Assembly: GCF_000383955.1 (NCBI RefSeq)
Contig: NZ_KB913013.1
Coordinates: 5,475,694-5,539,693 of the forward strand
Source: Rudanella lutea DSM 19387
GTDB taxonomy: Bacteria > Bacteroidota > Bacteroidia > Cytophagales > Spirosomataceae
DNA: 64,000 nt
Reading direction: 5' to 3'
Position numbers and translations under genes: made by a program. Below the pieces are notes generated by a model. That model had not been told where the DNA came from, did no database searches, and was given only the letters and a program-made list of their open reading frames with translations. Shown here in pieces: positions 1 to 9,689 of the stretch (position 1 is its first letter; every line of letters begins with the position of its first letter).

Positions 1-1261
1 GCGACGTTTGACCTACGCCACTGGCCAGCAGTTGACCTTCTTTTGCCAGCACAATCGTGTTCGACTTGGTGTGCTTACAGACCTTCAGGGCAAACTCCAG
101 TGCCTTTACTTCGCTGTCGGTGGGGGCTTTTTCGGTAACGACCGTGAAGTCGGCTCCGGTTTCGGTGCGGTTGTCCTTATCCTGTTCCAGAACGCCGTTC
201 AGGATCGTTTTGACCAGCTTAGTGGGCAGTTCAACGGGTTTCCGGCGCAGCAAAATCCGGTTCTTCTTCGATTGCAGCAACGTGAGGGCTTCGGGAGCAA
301 ACTCGGGCGCAATCAGAATTTCCATAAAGAGCTTGTTCAACTCCTCGGCCGTTTCGAGGTCGACCGGGCGGTTGGTGACCACCACACCCCCGAAAGCCGA
401 AACCGGGTCGCAGGCCAGCGCGTTGAGGTAAGCTTCTTTGGCAGTGGGAGCCGTAGCCACCCCGCAGGCGTTGGTATGCTTGATGATGGCAAACGCAGCT
501 GACTCGTCGGTGAACTCGTCAATGAGTTGAATGCACGCGTCCACATCGACCAGATTGTTAAACGAAAGTTCTTTTCCGTGCAGCTTATCGAACATGGCAT
601 CCAGATCGCCGTAGAACGTAGCTGACTGATGCGGGTTTTCGCCGTAGCGGAGGGGCGTGGCCGACCCACCCGCTGTCTGCCCCAGGAAGTACTGGTTAAT
701 AGCCGTATCGTAGTGTGACGTAGTAGCAAAAGCCTCCTGCGCGTACCGACGGCGGTCGTCCAGATCGGTGGCTCCGTTCTTCGCGGTCAGAATACTCAGT
801 ACATCGGCGTACTGGTTGCGCGACGAAACGATGAGCGTGTCGGCAAAGTTTTTGGCCCCCGCCCGGATGAGCGAAATCCCGCCAATGTCGATTTTCTCGA
901 TAATATCTTCCGCCGATGCGCCGGAGGCTACCGTCTCCTCAAAAGGGTACAGATCGACCACCACCATGTCGATAGCCGGAATCTGATGCCGCTCGGCCTG
1001 AGCTACGTCTTCGGACAGGTCGCGCCGGTACAAAATACCCCCAAATACCGCTGGGTGCAGGGTTTTGACCCGGCCACCGAAAATAGACGGGTAGCCGGTC
1101 AGGTCTTCAACCGGGATAACGGGAATGCCCAGTTGTTCGATGAAGGTCTGCGTACCACCCGTTGAATAGAGCGTAACACCCTGCTCGTGCAATAGGCGGA
1201 CAATGGGTTCGAGACCATCCTTGTAGTAAACTGACAGCAGAGCGGAAGCTATTTTTTTCAT
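1..1261 (-). CDS. purH: Bifunctional AICAR formyltransferase / IMP cyclohydrolase, 3' end cut by window edge
   Basis: This enzyme catalyses the last two steps of de novo purine synthesis in the cytoplasm: formylation of AICAR and closure of FAICAR to IMP. About 420 N-terminal residues are visible and no stop is reached before base 1. The N-terminus (MKKIASALLSVYYKDG) and the following STGGT motif match the MGS-like cyclohydrolase domain (about residues 1-200). The KHTNACG motif in the second half is the conserved Lys-His segment of the AICAR transformylase domain. Family members are about 510 residues, so roughly 90 are missing. The ATG at 1261-1259 is the natural start because the protein aligns from its first residues. 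The gene diverges from the flippase gene and shares a 186-bp promoter region with it. Confidence 0.95.
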   Translation of the reverse strand, partial: MKKIASALLSVYYKDGLEPIVRLLHEQGVTLYSTGGTQTFIEQLGIPVIPVEDLTGYPSIFGGRVKTLHPAVFGGILYRRDLSEDVAQAERHQIPAIDMVVVDLYPFEETVASGASAEDIIEKIDIGGISLIRAGAKNFADTLIVSSRNQYADVLSILTAKNGATDLDDRRRYAQEAFATTSHYDTAINQYFLGQTAGGSATPLRYGENPHQSATFYGDLDAMFDKLHGKELSFNNLVDVDACIQLIDEFTDESAAFAIIKHTNACGVATAPTAKEAYLNALACDPVSAFGGVVVTNRPVDLETAEELNKLFMEILIAPEFAPEALTLLQSKKNRILLRRKPVELPTKLVKTILNGVLEQDKDNRTETGADFTVVTEKAPTDSEVKALEFALKVCKHTKSNTIVLAKEGQLLASGVGQTS

Positions 1262-1262
1262 A

Positions 1263-1290
1263 TAATGGAGAATGAGTAATGGACGATGTA
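1263..1290. repeat. Degenerate 7-bp tandem array (4 units)
   Basis: Four consecutive heptamers of the TAATGGA / GAATGAG type lie directly upstream of the purH start codon. The match between units is imperfect, so alone it would be weak. It is listed because the same 7-bp period recurs at ten other places in the window. Confidence 0.45.
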
Positions 1291-1378
1291 TAACGGCCGG
1301 CAAAGCATAACCCATGGCGGGAGTATCCGCTATGCGTTATTCTTTACACATTTTCCAGTATACATGGACACGGAGCCG

Positions 1379-1386
1379 CAAAGATA
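1379..1386 (-). promoter_or_regulatory. Probable -7 promoter box for purH
   Basis: TATCTTTG on the minus strand fits the Bacteroidota -7 consensus TAnnTTTG and lies about 118 bp upstream of the purH start. No convincing TTTG -33 element is visible. Prediction by motif only. Confidence 0.5.
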
Positions 1387-1418
1387 CGCCCCCGGCACCG
1401 ACAACCCAACCGAGGCTG

Positions 1419-1426
1419 TATCTTTG
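1419..1426 (+). promoter_or_regulatory. Probable -7 promoter box for the flippase gene
   Basis: TATCTTTG matches the TAnnTTTG consensus and ends 21 bp before the ATG at 1448, a usual distance for a short 5' leader. It faces away from the purH box, giving divergent promoters. Confidence 0.6.
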
Positions 1427-1447
1427 CCCGCCTAATCGTATCCGTAC

Positions 1448-3016
1448 ATGAGTACCTTTAAGAAACTAGCCAGCGATACGGCCCTGTACGGCGTCAGCAC
1501 CATTCTGGCCCGGTCTATCAATTTCGCCCTGGCACCCATCCAGACTTACGCGTTTCTGAAACCCGCTGAACTGGCCTCAAACGTGTCTATTTATGCCTGG
1601 ATTGGGGTCTTGCTGGCTATTTACACCCTCGGTCTCGAAACGGCCTACTTTCGGTTTGCCGCTCGTGCCAAGGGCGACGAGCGGGCCGACGAACGCCAAC
1701 TGGTGTTTAACCGAAGCACGAGTCTGCTGGTGCTGTCGGGCCTGATTCCTGCCTTCTTTACAACCCTGTTTGCCGATCAGATCGCCGGGTTGATGGGATA
1801 CCCCGGCGAGGGAATTGCAGTAATGTGGGGCGGGTTTATCCTGGCCATCGACACCATTATGGCGGTGCCGTTTGCGCGGTTGCGGGTCGAGAACAAAGCA
1901 AAACAGTTTGTGCTAGCCAAGGTGCTCAACATCCTGATCAACGTGGCGCTCAATGTTTTCTTTATCATCCTGTGCAAAGACATTGCCGAGGGCGACTACC
2001 TGCCCGCCCTGCGTCCGGTGGCTTCGTTTATTTACCGGCCCGAAATTGGCCCGGCTTATATTCTGCTCGCTAATCTGATTGCCAACGGTTTATATCTGGT
2101 TCTGCTTCGCAATGCCTTTAGCGGTTTCCGGTTTACGCTCGACTGGGTAGCCGCTCAATCCCTGCTGGCCTATTCGTTCCCGATTATGCTCACGGGGCTG
2201 TCGGGTGTGCTCAACCAACTCACCGACCGGCTGCTGCTCCGGCGGTTTCTGCCCGACGGTTTTTATCCCGGCCTCACTGCCGACGATGCTCTGGGTATCT
2301 ACGGAAACTGCCTCAAACTGTCGATTTTCATGGCTCTGGCTATCAACTCGTTCAAGTTTGCTGCCGACCCGTTCTTTTTCAGCCGGGCCGAAGATAAAAA
2401 CTCGCCTAAACTGCTGGCCGACGTAACCAAGTGGTTCATCATTGTGTGCGCGGTGTTGTGGGTAGGCGTGAGCCTCAATCTGGACATTATTGGCAAACTG
2501 ACCTTGTCGCCCAAATATCGGATAGGGTTGGGGGTGGTGCCTATTTTGCTGTTGGCCAACCTCCTGCTGGGTGTGTACTACAATATCTCGTTCTGGTTTA
2601 AGTTGAGTGACAAAACAAGTTTTGGAACGCTGATTACCGTAGTAGGTACAGCGGTTACGGCTCTGTTCAATATCCTGCTCATTCCCAAAATGGGCTACAT
2701 GGGCTGTGCGTGGGCTTTTCTGGCGTCGAGTTTTGTCATGATGGCGCTCTGTTATGGGCTGGGCGAAAAATATTACCCGGTGCCGTACCGGCTGGGTTCG
2801 GCCCTGTTTTACATTGGCAGTGCGGCTGTGCTTATTTACGGGTCGAGCCTCGTGCAGATTCCGAATCTCTGGGTTTCGGTGCCCTACCACATGGCCTTGT
2901 TTGTGCTGTATCTGGGTATTATCGCTGTAGTGGAGCGCGACACCGTGCGGCTGGCTCTGCAACGGATTCGGCGACGGCCCGCGCAACGGCCAGCACCGTC
3001 TCGGTCCGATGGGTAA
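1448..3016 (+). CDS. Polysaccharide (O-unit/exopolysaccharide) flippase, MOP superfamily
   Basis: A 522-residue integral membrane protein made almost entirely of hydrophobic segments, about 12-14 predicted helices. The N-terminal pattern (KKLASDTALYGVSTILARS, then a PIQTYAF stretch) is typical of Wzx/MurJ-like lipid-linked oligosaccharide flippases in Bacteroidota, which move lipid-linked sugars across the inner membrane. A basic, Arg-rich tail (RIRRRPAQRP) ends the protein in the cytoplasm. No glycosyltransferase genes adjoin it, so the exported glycan cannot be inferred. A TAnnTTTG box sits just upstream. The next gene begins 54 bp downstream on the same strand, so the two may be co-transcribed. 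Confidence 0.85.
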   Translation: MSTFKKLASDTALYGVSTILARSINFALAPIQTYAFLKPAELASNVSIYAWIGVLLAIYTLGLETAYFRFAARAKGDERADERQLVFNRSTSLLVLSGLIPAFFTTLFADQIAGLMGYPGEGIAVMWGGFILAIDTIMAVPFARLRVENKAKQFVLAKVLNILINVALNVFFIILCKDIAEGDYLPALRPVASFIYRPEIGPAYILLANLIANGLYLVLLRNAFSGFRFTLDWVAAQSLLAYSFPIMLTGLSGVLNQLTDRLLLRRFLPDGFYPGLTADDALGIYGNCLKLSIFMALAINSFKFAADPFFFSRAEDKNSPKLLADVTKWFIIVCAVLWVGVSLNLDIIGKLTLSPKYRIGLGVVPILLLANLLLGVYYNISFWFKLSDKTSFGTLITVVGTAVTALFNILLIPKMGYMGCAWAFLASSFVMMALCYGLGEKYYPVPYRLGSALFYIGSAAVLIYGSSLVQIPNLWVSVPYHMALFVLYLGIIAVVERDTVRLALQRIRRRPAQRPAPSRSDG

Positions 3017-3069
3017 ACCCGGTGGGTTGGTCGCTTCTACCAGCGAGACACTTTCTATCCATCCTGCTT

Positions 3070-5178
3070 ATGCTCAGGTATTTTGTCGGGGCTGTACTGT
3101 TGCTCGGTACCGCCCAAGTGGCGTTTCGGCCGCAGCTACCCGATGTCAACTGGACCGAATATAACGGCGACGGTGCCCGAAGCCACTACTCATCCCTGAG
3201 CCAAATCACGTCCGCCAACGTGGGGCAGCTGCGTGTGGCCTGGACGTACGCGTCGGGCGGGGCCGATACCGTGAACAACCGCACCCAAATGCAATGTAAT
3301 CCCCTTGTAATTGATGGGGTGCTCTACGGCGTATCGGCTGGCACGCAGGTGTTTGCCCTCGATGCCGCTACCGGCCGGGAGCGTTGGCGTACCAATCTGA
3401 CCGGCGGGGGCGGTACCACCAGTCGGGGTGTTACATACTGGGCTTCTGGTAATGACCAACGCATTTTTTTCGGGTACGGGCCGTGGCTCTACGCCCTCGA
3501 TGCACGCACGGGAAAGCCTATCGATGGCTTTGGGCAGGGCGGCCGAATCGATCTGAAGCGGGGCATCGAGCGGCCCGGAGGTGATACCTACGTGCAGGCC
3601 AATACGCCCAATACCATCTTCGAAAATCTGATTATTGTGGGTGCCCGCGTAGCCGAGGGCGAAACCGCTTTGCTGGGCGATATTCGGGCCTACGACGTAC
3701 GCACGGGTAAACTCGTCTGGACGTTTCACACCATTCCAAAGCCGGGTGAGCTCGGGTATGATACCTGGCAACCCGCCAATCCGCGCGACCGGCTCGGTGG
3801 GGCCAATGCCTGGGCGGGTATGGCCATTGACCGCCAACGGGGTATTGTGTACGTACCGACGGGCTCGGCCGCCTATGATTTTTACGGCGGAAACCGGCAG
3901 GGCGACAACCTGTTTGCCAATTGCCTGCTGGCACTCGATGCCCGGACGGGTAAACGAATCTGGCATTTTCAGCTGGTGCACCACGACATCTGGGACCGCG
4001 ATCCGCCTTCTCCGCCCAATCTGCTGACGGTTGTGCATAGGGGCAAACGAATCGACGCCGTAGCGCAGACGACCAAGCAGGGCCATGTGTTTGTGTTTGA
4101 CCGGGTGACGGGGAAACCACTGTTTCCGGTGGAAGAACGCCCCTATGCGACCGATGCCATGCCGGGCGAGTACCCCAGCCCGACCCAGCCTGTGCCGCTC
4201 AAACCGGCTCCGTTTACCCGACAGACCTTTACCGAGGCCGATATTAACCCCTGGGCTGCTAACCGTGAAGAGATTGTGGCCCGGCTCCGAACGGCCCGCA
4301 CCGGAAGCCCATACCTGCCGCTTACAGGCCAGATGACTGTATTCTATCCCGGTACCGACGGGGGCGCACAATGGGGCGGTTCGGCGGTGGACCCGGGCGG
4401 AGTTATGTACATTCCGGCCAAGCAAAATCCGGTGTATTCGTCGCTGGTTCCGAATGAGGTGCCCGCCGACAAAGGCATGACGCTGGGCGCGCAGCTATAT
4501 ACACTGCGGTGTGCCAGTTGCCACGGCTCTGACCGGCGCGGAAATCACGATGGGTCGTATCCTGGGCTGGTAGGGCTCGAAGCCCGGTTGTCGGTCGAGG
4601 CTGTGCATCAGGTGCTGAAAACCGGGCGGGGGTTGATGCCGTCTTTTGCCCATTTGCCTGATGCCGAGCGCAAGGCGATTGTCGACTTTTTGTTCAACCC
4701 AACGGCGGGGCTGGCACAGGCGGCTAATGGGGCGAACGTGTCCAAACCCAAATTGCCTTATCGACACACGGGCTACAATCGTTGGTACGATCGCAACGGC
4801 TACCCGGTAAGCGCCCCGTCCTGGGGAACACTCACCGCCATTGACCTGAACACAGGCGAGCACCGCTGGCAGGTGCCTCTGGGCGAGTACAAAGAGCTGA
4901 CAGCCAAAGGGCTTCCGCCCACGGGCACCGATAACTACGGTGGGCCGCTCGTAACGGGTAGCGGCCTGCTGTTTGTGGCAGCGAGTAAAGACGAGCAGTT
5001 TCGGGCCATCGACACCCGGACCGGCCAAAGCCTCTGGCAAACCGGCCTCCCGGCGGCTGGGTATGCTTCGCCCAGCACCTACTCGGTGGGCGGGCGTCAG
5101 TACGTTGTGATTGCCTGCGGAGGGGGAAAGCTCAACACCCGCTCGGGCGATAAGTACGTGGCCTTCGCCCTGCCCTGA
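3070..5178 (+). CDS. PQQ-dependent dehydrogenase with inserted cytochrome c domain
   Basis: A 702-residue secreted quinoprotein that probably oxidises a sugar or alcohol in the periplasm and passes electrons to its own heme c. A signal peptide (MLRYFVGAVLLLGTAQVAF) is followed by propeller repeats with W-type motifs such as AGTQVFALDAATGRERW and DARTGKRIWHF. A single heme c site, CASCHG, lies at about residues 481-486. The heme domain interrupts the propeller: blades resume after it (LNTGEHRWQV). This layout is known in membrane-type glucose dehydrogenase-like quinoproteins of Bacteroidota and Acidobacteriota. The frame stays open upstream to a GTG at 2710 inside the flippase gene; the ATG at 3070 was chosen because it begins the signal peptide. 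The substrate cannot be told from the sequence. Confidence 0.88.
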   Translation: MLRYFVGAVLLLGTAQVAFRPQLPDVNWTEYNGDGARSHYSSLSQITSANVGQLRVAWTYASGGADTVNNRTQMQCNPLVIDGVLYGVSAGTQVFALDAATGRERWRTNLTGGGGTTSRGVTYWASGNDQRIFFGYGPWLYALDARTGKPIDGFGQGGRIDLKRGIERPGGDTYVQANTPNTIFENLIIVGARVAEGETALLGDIRAYDVRTGKLVWTFHTIPKPGELGYDTWQPANPRDRLGGANAWAGMAIDRQRGIVYVPTGSAAYDFYGGNRQGDNLFANCLLALDARTGKRIWHFQLVHHDIWDRDPPSPPNLLTVVHRGKRIDAVAQTTKQGHVFVFDRVTGKPLFPVEERPYATDAMPGEYPSPTQPVPLKPAPFTRQTFTEADINPWAANREEIVARLRTARTGSPYLPLTGQMTVFYPGTDGGAQWGGSAVDPGGVMYIPAKQNPVYSSLVPNEVPADKGMTLGAQLYTLRCASCHGSDRRGNHDGSYPGLVGLEARLSVEAVHQVLKTGRGLMPSFAHLPDAERKAIVDFLFNPTAGLAQAANGANVSKPKLPYRHTGYNRWYDRNGYPVSAPSWGTLTAIDLNTGEHRWQVPLGEYKELTAKGLPPTGTDNYGGPLVTGSGLLFVAASKDEQFRAIDTRTGQSLWQTGLPAAGYASPSTYSVGGRQYVVIACGGGKLNTRSGDKYVAFALP

Positions 5179-5186
5179 ACAGCTTC

Positions 5187-5933
5187 TTAGCGGCTCATAT
5201 CCCGGAGTAGCTTGTTAGCGTAAATAAACTCGTTCAGCTCCGCCACGTTGGTGTTCACAATGGTGTTGCTGTCGCCTTCCCAGATTTTGCGGCCCTGGTA
5301 GAGGAACGAAATCTGTTCGCCAATCTCCATCATCGAGTTCATGTCGTGCGTAATCACGATGGTGGTGATGTTGAACTCGTCGGTAATTTCTTTGATGAGT
5401 TGATCAATCTTGATCGAGGTCAGCGGGTCGAGGCCCGAGTTGGGTTCGTCGCAAAAAAGGTATTTGGGGTTCATCACGATGGCCCGGGCGATACCAACCC
5501 GTTTTTTCATACCGCCCGAAATTTCCGACGGCATCCGGGTGGCAGCCTGTTCGAGCCCCACCCGCTGCAGGCAAAACTGGGCCCGGTCTTCTTTTTCCGA
5601 CTCGCTCATGTCGGTGAGCATTTCGAGCGGAAACCGCACGTTATCAATCACATTTTTGGAGTCGAACAGGGCTGACCCCTGAAACAGAACGCCCATCTCG
5701 CGCCGAATCGCCTTGATGGTTTCTTCGTCGCCCTTCAAAAAATCGCGACCGTCGTAGAGCACCTCGCCCTGTTCGGGCTTCACGAGGCCGATCATGCATT
5801 TAAGGAGCACACTTTTTCCGGTTCCACTCCCCCCGATAATCAGGCTGGTGTTGCCTGGCTTGAAGGTGGCACTGATGTCGTTGAGGACCTTGCGGTCGCC
5901 GAATGTCTTCGAAATGTTTTTTATCTGAATCAT
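5187..5933 (-). CDS. ABC transporter ATP-binding protein, MlaF/Ttg2A-like
   Basis: This 248-residue cytoplasmic ATPase has Walker A GGSGTGKS at residues 34-41, signature SGGMKKR, Walker B YLFCDEP followed by NSGLDP, and the switch histidine in VITHDM. The SGGMKKR and EPNSGLDPLTS wording is characteristic of the MlaF group, which energises phospholipid transport between the membranes together with MlaE permease and MlaD. Neither mlaE nor mlaD is next to it: the upstream neighbour diverges and the downstream gene converges. It must therefore either pair with a permease encoded elsewhere or be the last gene of a separated set. Full length for the family. Confidence 0.85.
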   Translation of the reverse strand: MIQIKNISKTFGDRKVLNDISATFKPGNTSLIIGGSGTGKSVLLKCMIGLVKPEQGEVLYDGRDFLKGDEETIKAIRREMGVLFQGSALFDSKNVIDNVRFPLEMLTDMSESEKEDRAQFCLQRVGLEQAATRMPSEISGGMKKRVGIARAIVMNPKYLFCDEPNSGLDPLTSIKIDQLIKEITDEFNITTIVITHDMNSMMEIGEQISFLYQGRKIWEGDSNTIVNTNVAELNEFIYANKLLRDMSR

Positions 5934-6201
5934 AAAGCGTCAGTCGTCTGGCAGAATAGGTGGCTGGATAGGTAGGGGTAAATGGCTCTACAATGGTCCA
6001 TTGGGCAAGGTAAGTCGGTGAATAAGGGTGGATGAGGGGCTTTCAGGCTCGTAAAAGTATTGGTTTTGTCTTACTCATAAGACCGTTCGCGGTCGTTTTT
6101 CTCCACTTCGTCCAATTTTTGGGTCTAACACCAAATCATCTGACTTACTTTTCGAGTTGTTAACAAACCATCCATCGACGATTTTACAACCTATCCAATT
6201 T

Positions 6202-8724
6202 ATGATTTCTATTTTTCGCACTGCGTGGGCACTGATTCTGGGTCTTGCCTGCCTGGCCCAATCGGTTTCCTGGGCGCAGTCGACGGGGCAAAATGGGCTT
6301 TCCCGACCACCCGCGGGTGCGGCACAACTCACTGTAAGTGGCTACGTAAAAGACGCCAAAAACGGCGAAGGCCTCATTGGCGTGTCGGTTTTTGTGAAAG
6401 AAACCGGCACCGGTGCCGTCACTAATAACTACGGGTATTACGCCATCTCGTTGCCTCCCGGTTCGTATAACCTCGTTATCTCCTTTGTTGGTTTCCAGAA
6501 ACAGACGATTCCGATTACGCTTACAACCGAGAACCTGCGCAAAGATGTTGAACTGAGCGAAGAAGGTCGTGATTTACAGGAAGTCACGGTGAAGGCTGAG
6601 CGCGAAGAAGACAACGTGCGGGCCATCGAAATGTCTGTCAATAAAATTGACGTGCGCACCATACAGCGGGTGCCTGCCCTGCTGGGCGAGGTCGACGTGG
6701 TGCGGGCCATTCAGCTGCTGCCCGGTGTCACGACCGTGGGTGAGGGGGCTACGGGTTTCAATGTGCGGGGCGGTAACATCGATCAGAATCTGGTACTGCT
6801 CGATGAAGCTCCGGTGTACAACTCGTCGCACCTGTTCGGATTTTTCTCGGTCTTCAACCCCGACGCCGTTAAGGATGTTAAGCTGATTAAGGGCGGTATT
6901 CCATCGCTGTACGGCGGGCGCATTTCGTCGATTCTGGATGTGCGGCTGAAAGAAGGTAACGCCAAAAAGCCCGAAGTGAACGGGGGAATCGGCTTGATCT
7001 TTAGTCGATTGTCGTACGAGCGACCCCTGTTCAAAAAAGCCGATGGTACAGCGCGGGGTTCGTTTATTGTGGCCGGTCGGCGGTCATATGCCGACGTGCT
7101 CGCCCAGCCTTTTCTGACGGGCGATCTCAAGGGCTCTTCGTTTTACTTCTACGACTTCACCGCCAAGGCTAATTACCGGATCAACGACAAAAACACGGTT
7201 TACCTGTCGGGGTATCTGGGTCGCGATGTGTTTGGCTCCGACTTTGGTTTCAACTGGGGCAATGCCACTACCTCGCTGCGCTGGAACCACGTGTTCAACC
7301 AGAAACTGTTTCTGAACACAACGGCCTTTTACAGCAATTACGACTACATGCTCGACTCCGACCTGAAGCGGAAGGAAGAAAACAAAAACGATTATTTCCG
7401 CTGGAAATCGCGGATCATCAACTACAGCATCAAGCCGGATTTTACGCTTTTTCTGCGTAACAACACCCTCACGTTCGGCGGGCAGAGCATCGTGTATGAT
7501 TTTGAGCCCGGCACGGCTACCGGGGCGAGTTTAGGCAGTATTCGGACGTTCAGTCTGGAGAATAAGTACGCCATCGAAAACGCCCTGTACATCGGCAATG
7601 AGCAGCAGGTATCGGCCCGGTTGCAGTTGCAGTACGGGTTGCGGTACTCGTTGTTTAGCTACCTCGGCCCCGGTGAAGCGTACTCGTTTCAGACCGATGT
7701 GCCGCCGGGCGAGCGCCGGTTTCCGATTCTGAGCCAAACGCGTACGTACAAGCGGGGCGATGTGATCAAAAATTACGGCAATTGGGAGCCTCGTTTCTCG
7801 GCCAAATACGAACTAAGCGAAAATAGCTCGCTCAAACTCAGTTATAACCGGTTGGCGCAGTATATCCATCTCGTGTCGAACACAACCGCGTCGACCCCGC
7901 TCGACGTTTGGACGCCTTCGACCAACAATATCCGGCCGCAAGTGGCCGATCAGGTGGCCGGTGGGTATTTCCGCAACCTCAAAGATGGCCGCAACAATAC
8001 CTACGAGGTATCGGTGGAAGTGTACTACAAATGGCTGCAAAACCAGCTGGATTACATCGACGGGGCCGATTTGCTGCTCAACAAATACCTCGAAGGCGAT
8101 TTGCTGTCGGGTAGGGGGCGGGCCTACGGCGCTGAGTTTTACGTGAAGAAAAACACGGGTCTGGTCAACGGCTGGGTGAGTTATACCCTCGGCAAAACCG
8201 ACCGACTGGTCGATGGTATCAACGGAGGGAACTGGTTTGCTTCGCGGTTCGACCGGCGGCATACGCTCAATACCGTGGCCCTGATTGACCCCGGCAGCAC
8301 CGGTCGGCTGAAACGCTGGAATTTCTCGGCCACGTTTGCCCTGAGTAGTGGTACGCCGGCTACGTTTCCAACCACGCGGTTTGAGTATCAGGGGTATGTG
8401 GTACCGCATAACGCCGACAACCTGCGCAACAACTACCGGATTCCGGTATATCACCGGCTCGATCTGGCGGCTACGCTCAAGGGAAGGCAGCGTCCGGGCA
8501 AACGGAAAGACGATAACTGGGTGTTCTCGGTGTACAACGTGTACGCCCGTAAAAACCCATTCTCGGTGTTTTTTCAGCAGGAACCCGCCACAACCATCGA
8601 CGTGCCGCGCTCGCCCGAGCTGGGCGACACCCGCCGGTTGCAGGTGACCAACAACACGCAGGCGGTACGGTACTCTGTGTTTGCAACCGCCATCCCGTCG
8701 GTCACGTACAATTTTAAATTCTAA
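6202..8724 (+). CDS. TonB-dependent outer membrane receptor with carboxypeptidase-regulatory-like N-domain
   Basis: An 840-residue outer membrane transporter. After the signal peptide (MISIFRTAWALILGLACLA, cut near SWAQS) there is a CarboxypepD_reg-like domain (VSGYVKDAKNGEGLIGVSV to FVGFQK). A plug domain follows, with LLPGVTTVGEGATGFNVRGG and GGIPSLYGGR, and then a long beta-barrel rich in aromatic strands. The frame extends upstream to a TTG at 6157 but the signal peptide fixes the ATG at 6202. A DUF4249 lipoprotein follows within 50 bp, a pairing often seen in Bacteroidota. By analogy with SusC/SusD-type pairs the lipoprotein may act as a surface partner. Substrate unknown; it is not a SusC-length receptor. 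Confidence 0.9.
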   Translation: MISIFRTAWALILGLACLAQSVSWAQSTGQNGLSRPPAGAAQLTVSGYVKDAKNGEGLIGVSVFVKETGTGAVTNNYGYYAISLPPGSYNLVISFVGFQKQTIPITLTTENLRKDVELSEEGRDLQEVTVKAEREEDNVRAIEMSVNKIDVRTIQRVPALLGEVDVVRAIQLLPGVTTVGEGATGFNVRGGNIDQNLVLLDEAPVYNSSHLFGFFSVFNPDAVKDVKLIKGGIPSLYGGRISSILDVRLKEGNAKKPEVNGGIGLIFSRLSYERPLFKKADGTARGSFIVAGRRSYADVLAQPFLTGDLKGSSFYFYDFTAKANYRINDKNTVYLSGYLGRDVFGSDFGFNWGNATTSLRWNHVFNQKLFLNTTAFYSNYDYMLDSDLKRKEENKNDYFRWKSRIINYSIKPDFTLFLRNNTLTFGGQSIVYDFEPGTATGASLGSIRTFSLENKYAIENALYIGNEQQVSARLQLQYGLRYSLFSYLGPGEAYSFQTDVPPGERRFPILSQTRTYKRGDVIKNYGNWEPRFSAKYELSENSSLKLSYNRLAQYIHLVSNTTASTPLDVWTPSTNNIRPQVADQVAGGYFRNLKDGRNNTYEVSVEVYYKWLQNQLDYIDGADLLLNKYLEGDLLSGRGRAYGAEFYVKKNTGLVNGWVSYTLGKTDRLVDGINGGNWFASRFDRRHTLNTVALIDPGSTGRLKRWNFSATFALSSGTPATFPTTRFEYQGYVVPHNADNLRNNYRIPVYHRLDLAATLKGRQRPGKRKDDNWVFSVYNVYARKNPFSVFFQQEPATTIDVPRSPELGDTRRLQVTNNTQAVRYSVFATAIPSVTYNFKF

Positions 8725-8772
8725 CCTGCCACACTGATGCAATCAAACCCCCAAAACATACTCGGCCGCCTG

Positions 8773-9687
8773 ATGACCCAAATCGTTTGGCCCCGCAAAT
8801 ACAGAAGTGCGTACCTGTTGGCACTGTTGAGCACGTTGACGCTCGTAGGCTGTGAGACCGTCATTGATGCTAAACTGGATGAAGGCCCTACGCAATTGTC
8901 GGTGGATGCCTGGCTGACCGACGGCCTCAGTGAGCAACGAATCCGCCTGACCCAAACGGCCCCGTACCTCCAGAATGGCGCAGCTATACCGGCCACCGGG
9001 GCGCGGGTGGGTATCCGCGACGGCAAAGGGCGTACGTACCTCTTTACCGATCCTGATAACGATGGATTTTATAGCTGGAAGCCCAGCAGCCCAACCGACA
9101 CCCTCGGGCGAATTGGCGAAACCTACACGCTCGGTATCGAGTATGGCGGGCAGCAGTACGTGTCGGTATCTCGCATGAACCGGGTGCCTGCTGTCGATTC
9201 AATTGTGTTTCGGGAAGAAAAGGTTAACCCGATTTCGGAGGAGCGGGGTTTTCAGGCGGAGTTTTACGTCAAAGATTTTCCCGGTGCCCCGGATTACTAC
9301 CGGATCCGGTTTTTCAGGAACGGACAGCTTCAAAACCGCCCCAACGACCTGATTACGGTCTACGATGCTGGTTTCAGCAGCAACGGAAACACGGATGGGT
9401 TACTGTTTATTCGCCCCATTCGGCAGTCTATAAACCCTGAGCGGCTGTATGCCCGGAACGATACGGTGCGGGTTGAGGTGCAGTCTATTACGCCCGAAGC
9501 TTTCTTTTTTCTGGCTGAGCTGAGAACACAGATTAGCAACGGTGGTTTGTTTGCCACGCCCCCCGCCAACGTACCTACCAATATTCGGAACTTAAACGCC
9601 AATGGCCCGGCCGCAACCGGCTTTTTTGTGACCTCCGCTGTTCGGAGCCGCACCGCCCGCGTAACGGATGAGATGATAAGGAAATAG
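8773..9687 (+). CDS. DUF4249 family lipoprotein, partner of the upstream TonB receptor
   Basis: About 304 residues if translation begins at the ATG at 8773; an in-frame ATG at 8737 would add twelve. The lipoprotein signal ends in LTLVGC, followed by ETVIDAKLDEGPTQLSVDAWLTD. This short opening domain, which refers to cost-like beta-sandwich segments, and the later RIRFFRNG and PEAFFFLAELR strings match DUF4249 proteins. These are predicted surface or periplasmic lipoproteins encoded beside TonB receptors. The function of the family is not established. The gene ends 73 bp from the convergent subtilase gene, with a purine/pyrimidine hairpin between them. Confidence 0.85.
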   Translation: MTQIVWPRKYRSAYLLALLSTLTLVGCETVIDAKLDEGPTQLSVDAWLTDGLSEQRIRLTQTAPYLQNGAAIPATGARVGIRDGKGRTYLFTDPDNDGFYSWKPSSPTDTLGRIGETYTLGIEYGGQQYVSVSRMNRVPAVDSIVFREEKVNPISEERGFQAEFYVKDFPGAPDYYRIRFFRNGQLQNRPNDLITVYDAGFSSNGNTDGLLFIRPIRQSINPERLYARNDTVRVEVQSITPEAFFFLAELRTQISNGGLFATPPANVPTNIRNLNANGPAATGFFVTSAVRSRTARVTDEMIRK

Positions 9688-9689
9688 GA

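Noticed and set aside
2090-2986. Long antisense frames such as 2090-2986, 3190-4425, 7813-8742 and 15682-16617
   Set aside because: They lie opposite well-supported genes, have no recognisable domains, and are expected by chance in GC-rich DNA.
2710-3069. Upstream extension of the PQQ dehydrogenase within the flippase gene
   Set aside because: Open only by chance through the flippase coding region; the signal peptide at 3070 marks the real start.
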